NCBI GenBank assembly: GCA_946491915.1
Contig: CAMLYR010000028.1
Span: 1 to 16,409 of the forward strand
DNA from: an uncultured Clostridium sp.
Lineage (GTDB): Bacteria; Bacillota_A; Clostridia; TANB77; CAG-508
Reading direction: 5' to 3'
Length of the DNA stretch: 16,409 nucleotides
Position 1 is the first letter of the stretch. Each line of letters opens with the position of its first letter. The notes under the pieces were generated by a model that made no database searches, had not been told where the DNA came from, and worked only from the letters and a program-made list of their open reading frames with translations. Both the position numbers and the translations under genes were made by a program. Positions 7,493 through 14,703 of the stretch are shown here, piece after piece.

Positions 7493-7531
7493 AATATCAA
7501 AAATTAAGTTATTTTATTCAAGTTTGATATT
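7493..7531 (-). terminator. Possible AT-only terminator after spoIIQ
   Basis: AATATCAAA (7493-7501) pairs with TTTGATATT (7523-7531) around a 21-base loop, and on the minus strand the stem runs into a long T-run. The stem is weak and the loop long, but it is correctly placed after the spoIIQ stop codon and before the ychF promoter. Confidence 0.45.
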
Positions 7532-7551
7532 ATACAACGGAATAGTTACAG

Positions 7552-8361
7552 TTATTGTATATAAATTGAAGGATCGATTGCAATAGAATCTTTTAATATT
7601 TCAAAATGTAAATGTGGTTCATCTGCAATTTCAAATACAGCACTATTTCCAACGGTTCCTATAGATTGTCCTTTTTCTACGGTTTCGCCTTCTACTACAA
7701 ATTCAGAAGTTAATAAATTAGAATATACAGTTTGATAAGTATCATCATGTTCAATAACAATGGTTAATCCATATCTAGGATCATTTTTTATAGATTTTAT
7801 AACACCTGCTTCTGCTGCTTTAACAACTGTTGTCTTATCTGCCTTTATATCAATTCCATTATGTGTAACCCATTCTTCTAATGTTTCTGAATATACTAAA
7901 TTATCTTGTGCAAACTCTCTTACAATTTCTCCTTCTACTGGTCTTTCAAATGATAATTCTTTTACTTCTTGTGTTTCTTGTTGTTCTTCATTTACTGTAT
8001 TTTGTGTTGTGTTTGTATTCACACTACTACTTTCTATACTTTCATTACTCATTGTATTTTGCACTGTTTCATTTTGTACACTTTCTTGCTTAGCTTCTTC
8101 TTCACTTTCTTCCACTGTTTTTCCTATTTCTGTACTAGCACTTTCTGTTTCTCCATTATCTTCATTTGTGTCACCTATCATATCTGTCATTTGATCTAAT
8201 GTCATTGTCTCATCTTTGACATCATTATTGATTTTTTGACTATATAATAGAAGCGATATAATAATAATCGCAACAATAATTGCTCCCATTACTACATAAG
8301 AAATAATTTTGTCATTTATGTTTTTTTCCTTTATATTTTTTAAATGAATATCCTTTTTCAT
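7552..8361 (-). CDS. spoIIQ: SpoIIQ-like M23 peptidase of the engulfment channel
   Basis: 269 residues. One transmembrane helix lies near the N-terminus (IISYVVMGAIIVAIIIISLLL), then a Ser/Thr/Glu/Asn-rich linker of about 90 residues, and a C-terminal LytM/M23 domain. The zinc ligands are intact: HNGID and HLHFE. B. subtilis SpoIIQ has a degenerate site, whereas clostridial SpoIIQ keeps it, so this one may be a working endopeptidase. The start was set at the ATG 5 bases after AAGGAGG; the frame is open 20 codons further up but has no ribosome site there and overlaps a promoter. In other spore formers SpoIIQ is made in the forespore and binds SpoIIIAH across the two membranes. Its place after spoIID matches C. 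difficile. A plain M23 cell-wall hydrolase is the alternative. Confidence 0.85.
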   Translation of the reverse strand: MKKDIHLKNIKEKNINDKIISYVVMGAIIVAIIIISLLLYSQKINNDVKDETMTLDQMTDMIGDTNEDNGETESASTEIGKTVEESEEEAKQESVQNETVQNTMSNESIESSSVNTNTTQNTVNEEQQETQEVKELSFERPVEGEIVREFAQDNLVYSETLEEWVTHNGIDIKADKTTVVKAAEAGVIKSIKNDPRYGLTIVIEHDDTYQTVYSNLLTSEFVVEGETVEKGQSIGTVGNSAVFEIADEPHLHFEILKDSIAIDPSIYIQ

Positions 8362-8390
8362 ATAATCCTCCTTAAATACTTTATTATTAC

Positions 8391-8419
8391 AAGTATTTCC
8401 TTTTTTTAGAAGATTATAC
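8391..8419 (-). promoter_or_regulatory. Sigma-F-like promoter of spoIIQ
   Basis: On the minus strand GTATA (8419-8415) is followed after 14 bases by GGAAATACTT (8400-8391). These fit the sigma-F consensus GYWTA and GGNRANANTW at every defined position; the spacer is one base shorter than the usual 15. It lies about 30 bases before the spoIIQ ATG. spoIIQ is sigma-F controlled in B. subtilis. Confidence 0.6.
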
Positions 8420-8502
8420 ATTTTTAAATAATTTTTTAAAAAATTAAAACAACATGTTTAGCTTGTTACATTCCTAGTCTGTTTTGACCAGTTATTTTCT
8501 AT

Positions 8503-9517
8503 TTAAAGAGAATTTACTTCTTTAATTTCTACACCAACATAGAAATGATTAATGATTTCTTCTGCTGTACTTCCACTTTTTGCCATACTATCTGCTCCTG
8601 TTTGGCTCATTCCTACACCATGCCCATATCCAATTACTGTGAATTTTATTTTTCCATCTGCTTTTGATAATCCAAAATTGGTAGAACGTAATCCAAATAT
8701 ACTTCTTGCTTCTGTACCGGAAATTTCGTGATTACCAAATTTAATCGTTTTTACTCTTCCACTACTGGTATATTCTAATATTTTTATATCTTCATCATTA
8801 TTAAAATCAATTTGTATATCTGCATATGTTTCTTTTAATTTTTCTAATACTTCTTCATTGGTTAATTCTAATTCCGAATTATATTGGGTATATCCATCCT
8901 CTCCTGCTGTTTCAACAACCTGAAGATATGGCATATTGCTACCGTCCTCCCCATACATCTACTGGAAGTTCTGTTTTTCCTCCACTATTAGAATGAAAAA
9001 AAGCATTAATTGGCACATTATCATATGTAATGATTTTTCCTTGTGTTTCTTTTACACATTCTTCTATTTTATTCCACTTTGCTTCTTTGTCTCCATCCCA
9101 TCTTGCTAATCTATCCTCTTTTGAAATCCAAGCTTGACAACAATTGGAATCATCACAAATATCTGCATTATCATGTTTTTTATTATTTATTTTATAAATG
9201 GTATAGGTTCTCGCAACGATTGCTTGTGCCTTTAAAGCTTCTTTTTCAAAATCTACTGGCATTTCTGCTGATACCACATGACAAAGATATGTATCTAATG
9301 CAACTTCTTCTACCTCATTGGTATCTGTATGTAACAATTTAATGTTTCCATATTGGTTATATGTATATGTTTCTGAGATTTCTTCTTGGACTTCTTCTTT
9401 ATTTTCTTCCTCATTGCTCATGTCTGATGATGCACTGATTTCTGATTTTGTAAGTAATGCTGGTAGAATAAAACAAATAAATAGAAAAGCAAAAAAATAG
9501 ATAAAAACTTTCTTCAA
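8503..9517 (-). CDS. spoIID: SpoIID stage II sporulation lytic transglycosylase, joined by a +1 frameshift
   Basis: The protein is split over two frames: 9517-8945 (191 codons) and, after skipping one C at 8944, 8943-8503 (146 codons). Joined it has 337 residues, close to the 343 of B. subtilis SpoIID. Part one has a membrane anchor (VFIYFFAFLFICFILPALL), the catalytic glutamate in SAEMP, AQAIVARTYT, cysteines in DICDDSNCCQAW like the zinc ligands of clostridial SpoIID, and ends NSGGKTELPVDVWGG. Part two opens SNMPYLQVVE and holds the conserved GHGVGMSQTGADSMAKSG. At the junction the zero frame reads TGG GGA GGA CGG TAG; reading GGA C|GGT AGC restores the protein. Translation starts at TTG (AAGAGGTG, 5 bases before), 12 bases after sigF. 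SpoIID cuts glycan strands during engulfment with SpoIIP and SpoIIM. The break may be programmed frameshifting, a real mutation or a sequence error. Confidence 0.85.
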
Positions 9518-9529
9518 TCTATCACCTCT

Positions 9530-10258
9530 TTACGAAATTAGCTTCATTTTCATATTATTTAAAATTTTTCTTTCTAATCTTGACACTTGTACTTGTGTAA
9601 TTCCAAGGATTTTTGCTACTTGTGATTGCGTTTTATCTTTATAAAACCTCAGTAAAATAATTTCTTTATCTCTATCTTCTAATCCTTCTATTAGTTGTTT
9701 AATTGCTAATTTATTTGTGATACATTCTTCTTCGTTTTTATCTGATGAAATTCTTTCTATTAAGTTAATACTATTTCCATCTTTATGATCTGTATAAAAT
9801 TTTCCATCTATAGATTCTACTGTATTGTTTGCTTCTAATGCTAATCCAATATCTTCCTTCGAAATTTTTAATTCTTTTTCTAATTCTTCAATCGTCAATT
9901 CCTTTCCTTTTTTATTTATACTTTCTTTTTGCAGTTCTCTTATCTTCATGCCTAACTCCTTAATACTTCTACTAACTTTTATTGGTCCATCATCACGTAT
10001 ATATCGTTTAATTTCTCCTATCATATATGGAACTGCATATGTAGATAATTTCACATCATAATTGGTATCAAATCTTTTGATGGATTTTATAAATCCCATA
10101 CACCCTATCTGGTATAAATCTTCTAAATCATATCCTCTTCCATTAAATCTTTTGACAATACTCCATATAAGTCCATTGTTGTCTCTAATCATTCTTTCCA
10201 TTTCATATTTATCACCAGATTGTGCTTTTTTGATTGCTTCTACACTGTTTTCAAACAT
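9530..10258 (-). CDS. sigF: RNA polymerase sigma-F, first forespore-specific sigma factor
   Basis: 242 residues, typical for sigma-F (SpoIIAC). Region 2 runs from LEDLYQIGCMGFIKSIKRFD through LSTYAVPYMIGEIKRYIRDD, followed by the sporulation-sigma hallmark GPIKVSRSIKELG. Region 3 lies about 105-150, and region 4 ends the protein with the helix-turn-helix TQSQVAKILGITQVQVSRLE. It directs forespore transcription right after asymmetric division and is held inactive by SpoIIAB, encoded 9 bases upstream. Order spoIIAA-spoIIAB-sigF and gene lengths separate it from sigma-G. Its targets here probably include spoIIQ, whose upstream region has a matching promoter. Confidence 0.96.
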   Translation of the reverse strand: MFENSVEAIKKAQSGDKYEMERMIRDNNGLIWSIVKRFNGRGYDLEDLYQIGCMGFIKSIKRFDTNYDVKLSTYAVPYMIGEIKRYIRDDGPIKVSRSIKELGMKIRELQKESINKKGKELTIEELEKELKISKEDIGLALEANNTVESIDGKFYTDHKDGNSINLIERISSDKNEEECITNKLAIKQLIEGLEDRDKEIILLRFYKDKTQSQVAKILGITQVQVSRLERKILNNMKMKLIS

Positions 10259-10267
10259 AGTTTACCT

Positions 10268-10750
10268 CTATTCTTTTGTAATCATTTCAAACTCATCATC
10301 CGATTCTTCATTTTCCAGTTTATTTTTTATCACTTTTCTCATGGTCACTTTTGTTCCTAAACCTACAACAGATTCCACATCTACTTCGTCCATAAAACTT
10401 TCCATAATGGTAAATCCCATACCTGATCTTTCTAGATTTGGTTTTGTTGTATATAATGGTTCTTTTGCTATATCTATATTTTCGATTCCTTTTCCTTTAT
10501 CTGATATTTCTATTAAAATCTCATTTTCTTTTAATCTTGCAAATATTTTGACAATTCCCTGCTTTTTATCATATCCATGAATAATACAATTGGTAACTGC
10601 TTCTGATACAGCTGTTTTAATATCTGCTAATTCTTCAATGGTTGGGTCTAATTGTGATGCAAAAGCTGCTACGGTAATTCTTGCAAATGCTTCATTTGCA
10701 GATTTACTAATAAATTCTAATTTCATTTCATTTTCAATTTCACTTTTCAT
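10268..10750 (-). CDS. spoIIAB: SpoIIAB anti-sigma-F factor and serine kinase
   Basis: 160-residue GHKL-fold protein. The N-box is [12 protein letters not shown] (Glu50 and Asn54), the G1 box SDKGKGIEN with Asp84, the G2 box RSGMGF at about 109-113. It binds sigma-F and blocks it when charged with ATP, and it phosphorylates SpoIIAA on serine. B. subtilis SpoIIAB is 146 residues; the extra length here is an acidic C-terminal tail ([14 protein letters not shown]). Ribosome site AAGGA precedes the ATG. The stop codon is 9 bases before sigF, but unlike in B. subtilis a 127-base gap separates it from spoIIAA. Confidence 0.96.
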   Translation of the reverse strand: MKSEIENEMKLEFISKSANEAFARITVAAFASQLDPTIEELADIKTAVSEAVTNCIIHGYDKKQGIVKIFARLKENEILIEISDKGKGIENIDIAKEPLYTTKPNLERSGMGFTIMESFMDEVDVESVVGLGTKVTMRKVIKNKLENEESDDEFEMITKE

Positions 10751-10877
10751 CTTCTTTTCCTTTTAATATATATTTAGGTTTTTTAAAGGTATGCCTATAA
10801 AACCCTATTTTCTTTAATTTTATATTTTGTCATATAGATTGTGATTAACTTCATCATATAATGGATATTTTTGATTT

Positions 10878-11198
10878 TTATGATACTTCTAAATCCGTAA
10901 TTGGAATTAATCTTAAAATCCCACTCATTTCAAATATTTTTTTAATACTACTTGTTAAATTAGCAAGTTCTACTGTACTCCCCAACATTTTTGCAAACTT
11001 ATACCTTCCAATAATCAATCCTATCCCTGCGCTATCCATGAATGTAACACAATTAAAATCAAATATAACTTTTTTAGGCATATATCTTTCAATTTCATAA
11101 TCCGCCCTCCTCCTTATCTTTTGAACACTAAAATCATCAATTTCATCTGTAATTCTAAAAATTAACAACTTGTCCTCTTCATAAAATTTTGATTCCAT
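10878..11198 (-). CDS. spoIIAA: SpoIIAA anti-anti-sigma factor
   Basis: 106-residue STAS-domain protein. The phosphorylated serine is Ser56 in FMDSAGIGLIIGRY, equivalent to Ser58 of B. subtilis. Unphosphorylated SpoIIAA displaces SpoIIAB from sigma-F; SpoIIE phosphatase keeps it active in the forespore. Two ATGs occur in a row (11201 and 11198). The second is 5 bases after GGAGG and the first only 2, so the second was chosen. An AGG AGG AGG run encodes three arginines near residue 30. First gene of the sigma-F operon, with a promoter and Spo0A-like boxes upstream. Confidence 0.94.
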   Translation of the reverse strand: MESKFYEEDKLLIFRITDEIDDFSVQKIRRRADYEIERYMPKKVIFDFNCVTFMDSAGIGLIIGRYKFAKMLGSTVELANLTSSIKKIFEMSGILRLIPITDLEVS

Positions 11199-11225
11199 CA
11201 TAGCCTCCTTTAAAATTCTTCTTGT

Positions 11226-11254
11226 ATTATATTCTTTTTTCCAGTATTTTCCAA
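11226..11254 (-). promoter_or_regulatory. Promoter of the spoIIA operon
   Basis: Minus strand TTGGAA (11254-11249), 17 bases, TATAAT (11231-11226). The predicted start lies about 20 bases before the spoIIAA ATG. GAAT overlaps the -10 box, so a sigma-H reading is conceivable, but the GGA-to-GAAT spacing is shorter than sigma-H normally uses. Confidence 0.65.
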
Positions 11255-11272
11255 GAGCAAAATTTAAGAAGT

Positions 11273-11301
11273 TTTGTCGTTTTATAAGAAGTTTTCGACA
11301 A
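11273..11301. promoter_or_regulatory. Pair of Spo0A-box-like sites upstream of spoIIA
   Basis: On the minus strand TTGTCGAAAA (11301-11292) contains the full 0A-box core TGTCGAA. On the plus strand TTTGTCGTT (11273-11281) matches the TTTGTCRAA consensus except for the last two bases. They sit about 55 and 75 bases upstream of the predicted transcription start. Phosphorylated Spo0A activates spoIIA in B. subtilis. Confidence 0.6.
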
Positions 11302-11309
11302 TCGGGATT

Positions 11310-11349
11310 TTGGGGACGGACTCATTTTTCCCTTTTCGTCCGTCCTCAA
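11310..11349. repeat. REP-like GGGGACGGAC palindrome
   Basis: TTGGGGACGGAC (11310-11321) pairs with GTCCGTCCTCAA (11338-11349) with one mismatch around a 16-base loop. It begins a few bases after the ytfJ stop codon. It is far richer in G/C than its surroundings, like the GGGGACG intergenic palindromes of many Clostridia, and could also act as a 3' end for the ytfJ transcript, although no T-run follows. Confidence 0.65.
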
Positions 11350-11355
11350 TTTCCC

Positions 11356-11970
11356 TTATTCATCATCTAAAGTTTCATCATATTCATACTCATAAGTAAT
11401 TTCCTCTTCTATAGGTTTTTTTGTTTTTTCTATTCTTTCTCTTATATGCCTACTCTCATCTAAATCCTCTTCTATTCTATTTTTATCCATTTTTACCTTT
11501 TCAGATTTTTTCTGTTCCTTCCCCTTGCTTTCTTCTTTTGCTTTTTCTTTATCGTTTGACTTTTGCATACATTTGCTAATCATATTATTCGTTTTATCTA
11601 ATAAGTCTGGAATATAATCTAAAAGCTTGTCTATTGATGAACTATAATTAACAGGCATTAATTTTACATTTTCTCCTTGGATAACTAGAAATGCTATTGG
11701 ATTAATCGTAACACCCGCTCCTGAACCGCCTCCAAATGGTAATCTATATTGTACCTCTTCTTCTTTTTCTCTCTTTCTGTACTCATCAACAGTTTCTCCC
11801 TTAAATTCACTTCCTCCTGCGGCAAAACCAAATGATACTTTTGATATGGGAATAATTACAATATTATTAGATGTTTCAATTGGTTCTCCTATAATGGTAT
11901 TCACATCTATCATATCTTGGATACTATTCATAGCTGTAGTCATAAGACCTTCTATTGGATGTTCGCTCAT
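11356..11970 (-). CDS. ytfJ: YtfJ/GerW-family sporulation protein with a charged C-terminal extension
   Basis: 204 residues. The first 130 are a YtfJ/GerW domain: EGLMTTAMNSIQDMIDVNTIIG, then IPISKVSFGFAAGG, the glycine-rich FGGGSGAGVTINPIAFLVI, and MPVNYSSSIDKLLDYIPDLL. B. subtilis YtfJ (151 residues) is a sigma-F-dependent spore protein needed for normal germination. The last 70 residues here are a Lys/Glu-rich tail not found in that homologue and probably disordered. The start follows AAGGAGG and lies inside the end of the upstream DUF2953 gene (47-base overlap), so the two are likely coupled. The neighbouring sigma-F operon fits a sporulation role. Confidence 0.9.
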   Translation of the reverse strand: MSEHPIEGLMTTAMNSIQDMIDVNTIIGEPIETSNNIVIIPISKVSFGFAAGGSEFKGETVDEYRKREKEEEVQYRLPFGGGSGAGVTINPIAFLVIQGENVKLMPVNYSSSIDKLLDYIPDLLDKTNNMISKCMQKSNDKEKAKEESKGKEQKKSEKVKMDKNRIEEDLDESRHIRERIEKTKKPIEEEITYEYEYDETLDDE

Positions 11971-12562
11971 GATTTTTCCTTCCTCCTTTTTTATTTAATA
12001 CATATATGGTATTTATAATATGTATCAGTTTTATTTGAAATATACCAGAAATTTCAATTTTTATAGAATTTTCATTTCTATAAACTGGTTCAATTTTATA
12101 CACAATATTGTTTTCTTTTAGATGAATTCTTGAAAAAGAAATAGCTAATATACTGGAAAAAAAGGCAACTAATATAGATGTTAGAAATGCATTTTCTGTT
12201 CCCAATTCTACTTCTAACTCTAAATTCTCCACATAGATACTTTGACTCAATTCTTTTAATCCTTTTATGATTTGCTTATCAAACTTATTCTTATTTGTCA
12301 GAATATCCCTTTCTAATTTCTGTATTTTTTCGCTCATCTTCCTTGATTGTTGTATTTTTTTTAGTTTGTTTTTATTTATTGTAAACCTTAGAATCGGTAT
12401 ATTTCCAAAGATTTTTAATCTTATGATAATTTCATATCTATCATTTATATGCTTTTTACTTTGTGAATCTATGATTAAATTTATCATTCTAATATCTAAT
12501 TTAGAAGTTAAAATAACCAATACCAAAACTAGAAATATTAATAAAATAAAAAGAAAAACCAA
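11924..12562 (-). CDS. ytfI: DUF2953 membrane-anchored protein (YtfI-like)
   Basis: 212 residues. An N-terminal hydrophobic helix (VFLFILLIFLVLVLVIL) leads into a beta-rich region (DIRMINLIIDSQ...IIIRLKIFGNIPILRF) typical of DUF2953. A charged coil (about 75-110) follows, then a second hydrophobic stretch (LTSILVAFFSSILAISF) and the conserved IEPVYRNENSIKIEISGIFQIKL. Molecular function is unknown; it usually sits beside ytfJ, as here. The frame is open from 12589, but the ribosome site AAGGAGG lies after that point, so I chose the TTG at 12562 that follows it by 8 bases. The last 16 codons overlap ytfJ. Confidence 0.8.
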   Translation of the reverse strand: MVFLFILLIFLVLVLVILTSKLDIRMINLIIDSQSKKHINDRYEIIIRLKIFGNIPILRFTINKNKLKKIQQSRKMSEKIQKLERDILTNKNKFDKQIIKGLKELSQSIYVENLELEVELGTENAFLTSILVAFFSSILAISFSRIHLKENNIVYKIEPVYRNENSIKIEISGIFQIKLIHIINTIYVLNKKGGRKNHERTSNRRSYDYSYE

Positions 12563-12629
12563 TATACTTGCCTCCTTTTTATAAAGCAATTTATATTAGT
12601 TTTTCCTTTTTTTATCTTTTTAAACATCG

Positions 12630-13379
12630 TTATGCTCTTTTTGTTTTCTCAACAGTAATATCTCCAAATAATTCTTCTTGTGTCGTTTCTACCTTTTTTC
12701 TTCTTGACATTTCTAATAACCCACTAAATGCTGTTACCACTTCTTGTTTATTATGTTTCTTTAATGAAAATAATTTATTAAACACAAATCGTTTTTGTTT
12801 TACCAATACTTTGAACATCTCTTTTACTTTGCTAGCAACTGTATAATTTTCTACCAACGCAATTTTTTCAATATTTTTTGCATTTTGGTTGATTTTTGCA
12901 CGATTTCTTTCTATTAAATCACTATATATATTAGGAATAACCGTATTATCATAATCTTTTTCTAATTTTTGTTTTGGAAGTTCAATATTTTCTTGGCCTT
13001 TATAATATCGATTTCCATTTTGCATAAAATTTTGTTTCAATACTTTACTAATTTCTTTAAACTTTTTGTATTCAATAATTCTTCTAATTAATTCTTCTTC
13101 TGTTAATTCTTCTTCTTCCTCTTCTTGTTTTGGAAGTAATTTTTTTGATTTTAAATACAATAAGGTAGATGCCATAACAACAAATTCACTGGCAATTTCT
13201 AAATTCATTTCTTCCATTTGATTTAAATATTGTATATATTGGTCTGTAATTTCATTTATTTGGATATCATAGATATTCATTTTATTTATCTCTATTAAAT
13301 GACATAATAAATCTAATGGTCCTTCAAAATTCTCTATTTTTATAGCATATTTTTTGGTTTCTAATGTTAATATCGACAT
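12630..13379 (-). CDS. scpA: Segregation and condensation protein ScpA
   Basis: 249 residues, normal for ScpA. The N-terminal kleisin signature is clear: KIENFEGPLDLLCHLIEINK, then DIQINEITDQYIQYL and the helix ASEFVVMASTLLYLKSKKLLP. An acidic EEEEEELTEEE stretch and the C-terminal winged helix (FSGLLEMSRRKKVETTQEELFGDI) follow. ScpA bridges SMC heads and, with ScpB, forms the bacterial condensin. In most Firmicutes scpB follows directly; here the next gene is the DUF2953 protein instead. It starts 16 bases after recX, in the same operon. Confidence 0.95.
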   Translation of the reverse strand: MSILTLETKKYAIKIENFEGPLDLLCHLIEINKMNIYDIQINEITDQYIQYLNQMEEMNLEIASEFVVMASTLLYLKSKKLLPKQEEEEEELTEEELIRRIIEYKKFKEISKVLKQNFMQNGNRYYKGQENIELPKQKLEKDYDNTVIPNIYSDLIERNRAKINQNAKNIEKIALVENYTVASKVKEMFKVLVKQKRFVFNKLFSLKKHNKQEVVTAFSGLLEMSRRKKVETTQEELFGDITVEKTKRA

Positions 13380-13395
13380 TGTCCCTCTCCTCTTC

Positions 13396-13842
13396 TTATA
13401 TATCTTCTAGTGCTATTGTAATATTTTCTCTTTTATATCCTTTTTTCATTAGATATTGTTTAATTTCTTCTAATTCTAATGATGTTATTTTTTTATTAGC
13501 TATATTTTTAGCTGATTTAATTTCATATTGATTTAATTCTTCTTTATTTTCATAAATATAATCTTCTATATCCTCTTTCTTAATTCCTTTGCTGTATAAC
13601 TTATATTCAATTTCTCGTATGGATAAATTTTTTAAAGCCATAAAATTATTGATTGTTTTTCTGATATATTCTTTATCATCTATATATTTTGCTTCCTTTA
13701 AATAGGCAATAATATCCTCTAATAAATTTTCTTCTATCTCTCTTTCAAATTTTTTTCTAATTTCATTTTCGCTTCTCTTTTTATATAATACATATTTTAA
13801 TACTTTCGTTTTTTCTTTATCAAATTCTTCTACTGTATACAT
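13396..13842 (-). CDS. recX: Regulatory protein RecX
   Basis: 148 residues, at the short end for RecX. It is made of three-helix repeats: KVLKYVLYKKRSENEIRKKF, then IAYLKEAKYIDDKEYIRKTI, and LSIREIEYKLYSKGIKKEDI, followed by the C-terminal QYLMKKGYKRENITIALE. RecX binds RecA filaments and limits their growth. The frame can start at a GTG (13848), but that codon overlaps the ribosome site AAGGAG; the ATG at 13842, 5 bases after it, is preferred and would still leave a 23-base overlap with the HAD gene. recA lies three genes upstream. Confidence 0.88.
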   Translation of the reverse strand: MYTVEEFDKEKTKVLKYVLYKKRSENEIRKKFEREIEENLLEDIIAYLKEAKYIDDKEYIRKTINNFMALKNLSIREIEYKLYSKGIKKEDIEDYIYENKEELNQYEIKSAKNIANKKITSLELEEIKQYLMKKGYKRENITIALEDI

Positions 13843-14692
13843 ATTCACTCCTTGCTTCTATTAAAAATTTATCAATTGCTTCTGCAAATCCTCCTGTTTT
13901 TACCGTATTTTTGGTTACATATGAAGCAACATTTTGTACTCTTTTATAACTACCGCCTATTGCTACTCCGATTCCAGCATGTTTTATCATTTCTATATCA
14001 TTGATATTATCTCCTATTGCCATTATTTGCTCCATTGGTATCCCTAAATATATACTTAATTGCATTAAAGCTTGATATTTTGTTATATGTCTAGGTACAA
14101 TATCCAAATATTCATATTCTTTACCAACAACTTTATCTATATATTTTCCACACTTCTTTATTCGTATGGCAGTTACCTTTTCTTTTGATTCAATTTCTTT
14201 TTTTATAGTTAATAATTCTTTTTCCCCTGATAAAATCAATTTTAATATATTGGGATTTTGTTCTTTTATATAATTTTCTATAGAATCCACGATTTCAAAT
14301 TCTACTTGATCTTTGTATAAAATATAATTTCTATAAGCCATATAGTCTAAATTTTCTTGTGCAATAATTTTATGTTCTGTATAAATATGTATATGTAAAT
14401 GATGTTTTTTAGCAATTTTTAAACAATCCATCACCTGTGCATTTGTTATGGTATTTCTAATAATTTCTTTGCCTGTTTGTATATTGATAATTTGTGTTCC
14501 ATTTCCAAAAATCCCATATGCTGGTTTTAATTGATGACATATATCTTTTGTCATTGCATATGTTTTTCCTGTACAAACAACAAATTTAACCTCTGTTTGT
14601 TTTAATTTTTGGACAGTTTCTAAATCTATTGCTGTTATATTGTTATTGTATACAATTGTTCCATCTAAGTCACTTGCCAATAATTGTATCAT
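13820..14692 (-). CDS. Cof-type HAD-superfamily phosphatase
   Basis: 290 residues, class IIB HAD hydrolase. Motif I is LLASDLDGTIVYNN with the nucleophile aspartate and acid-base aspartate. Motif II is FVVCTGKTYAM, the motif III lysine is in HITKYQALMQL, and motif IV is AIGDNINDIEMIKHAG. Between motifs II and III lies the alpha/beta cap that sets the substrate, usually a sugar phosphate or a cofactor such as FMN or PLP; the substrate cannot be read from sequence. The start was set at the ATG after AAAGGAG; a longer frame from 14728 reads back through the Nudix stop. It is 11 bases from the Nudix gene, so the two are co-transcribed. Confidence 0.9.
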   Translation of the reverse strand: MIQLLASDLDGTIVYNNNITAIDLETVQKLKQTEVKFVVCTGKTYAMTKDICHQLKPAYGIFGNGTQIINIQTGKEIIRNTITNAQVMDCLKIAKKHHLHIHIYTEHKIIAQENLDYMAYRNYILYKDQVEFEIVDSIENYIKEQNPNILKLILSGEKELLTIKKEIESKEKVTAIRIKKCGKYIDKVVGKEYEYLDIVPRHITKYQALMQLSIYLGIPMEQIMAIGDNINDIEMIKHAGIGVAIGGSYKRVQNVASYVTKNTVKTGGFAEAIDKFLIEARSEYVYSRRI

Positions 14693-14703
14693 ATGTTTCT
14701 CCT

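Noticed and set aside
7760..8199. Plus-strand open frames opposite spoIIQ, and similar ones opposite ABC, ychF, sigF and scpA
   Set aside because: They are antisense shadows of real genes in low-complexity, Ser/Phe-rich translations, without ribosome sites or recognisable domains.
8503..8958. An independent gene starting at the ATG at 8958 in the second half of spoIID
   Set aside because: The sequence from that ATG to the junction is an out-of-frame reading of the conserved VDVWGG region, and the rest is the SpoIID C-terminus. An initiation at the ATG at 8934 after GGAGG is possible, but the product would lack the catalytic half.
9530..10258. Sigma-G rather than sigma-F
   Set aside because: Its place directly after spoIIAA and spoIIAB, and its short N-terminus, fit sigma-F.
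11232..11254. A canonical sigma-H promoter for spoIIA
   Set aside because: A GGAAAA and a GAAT are present, but the spacing is about 9 instead of 11-12 bases; the sigma-A-like boxes fit better.
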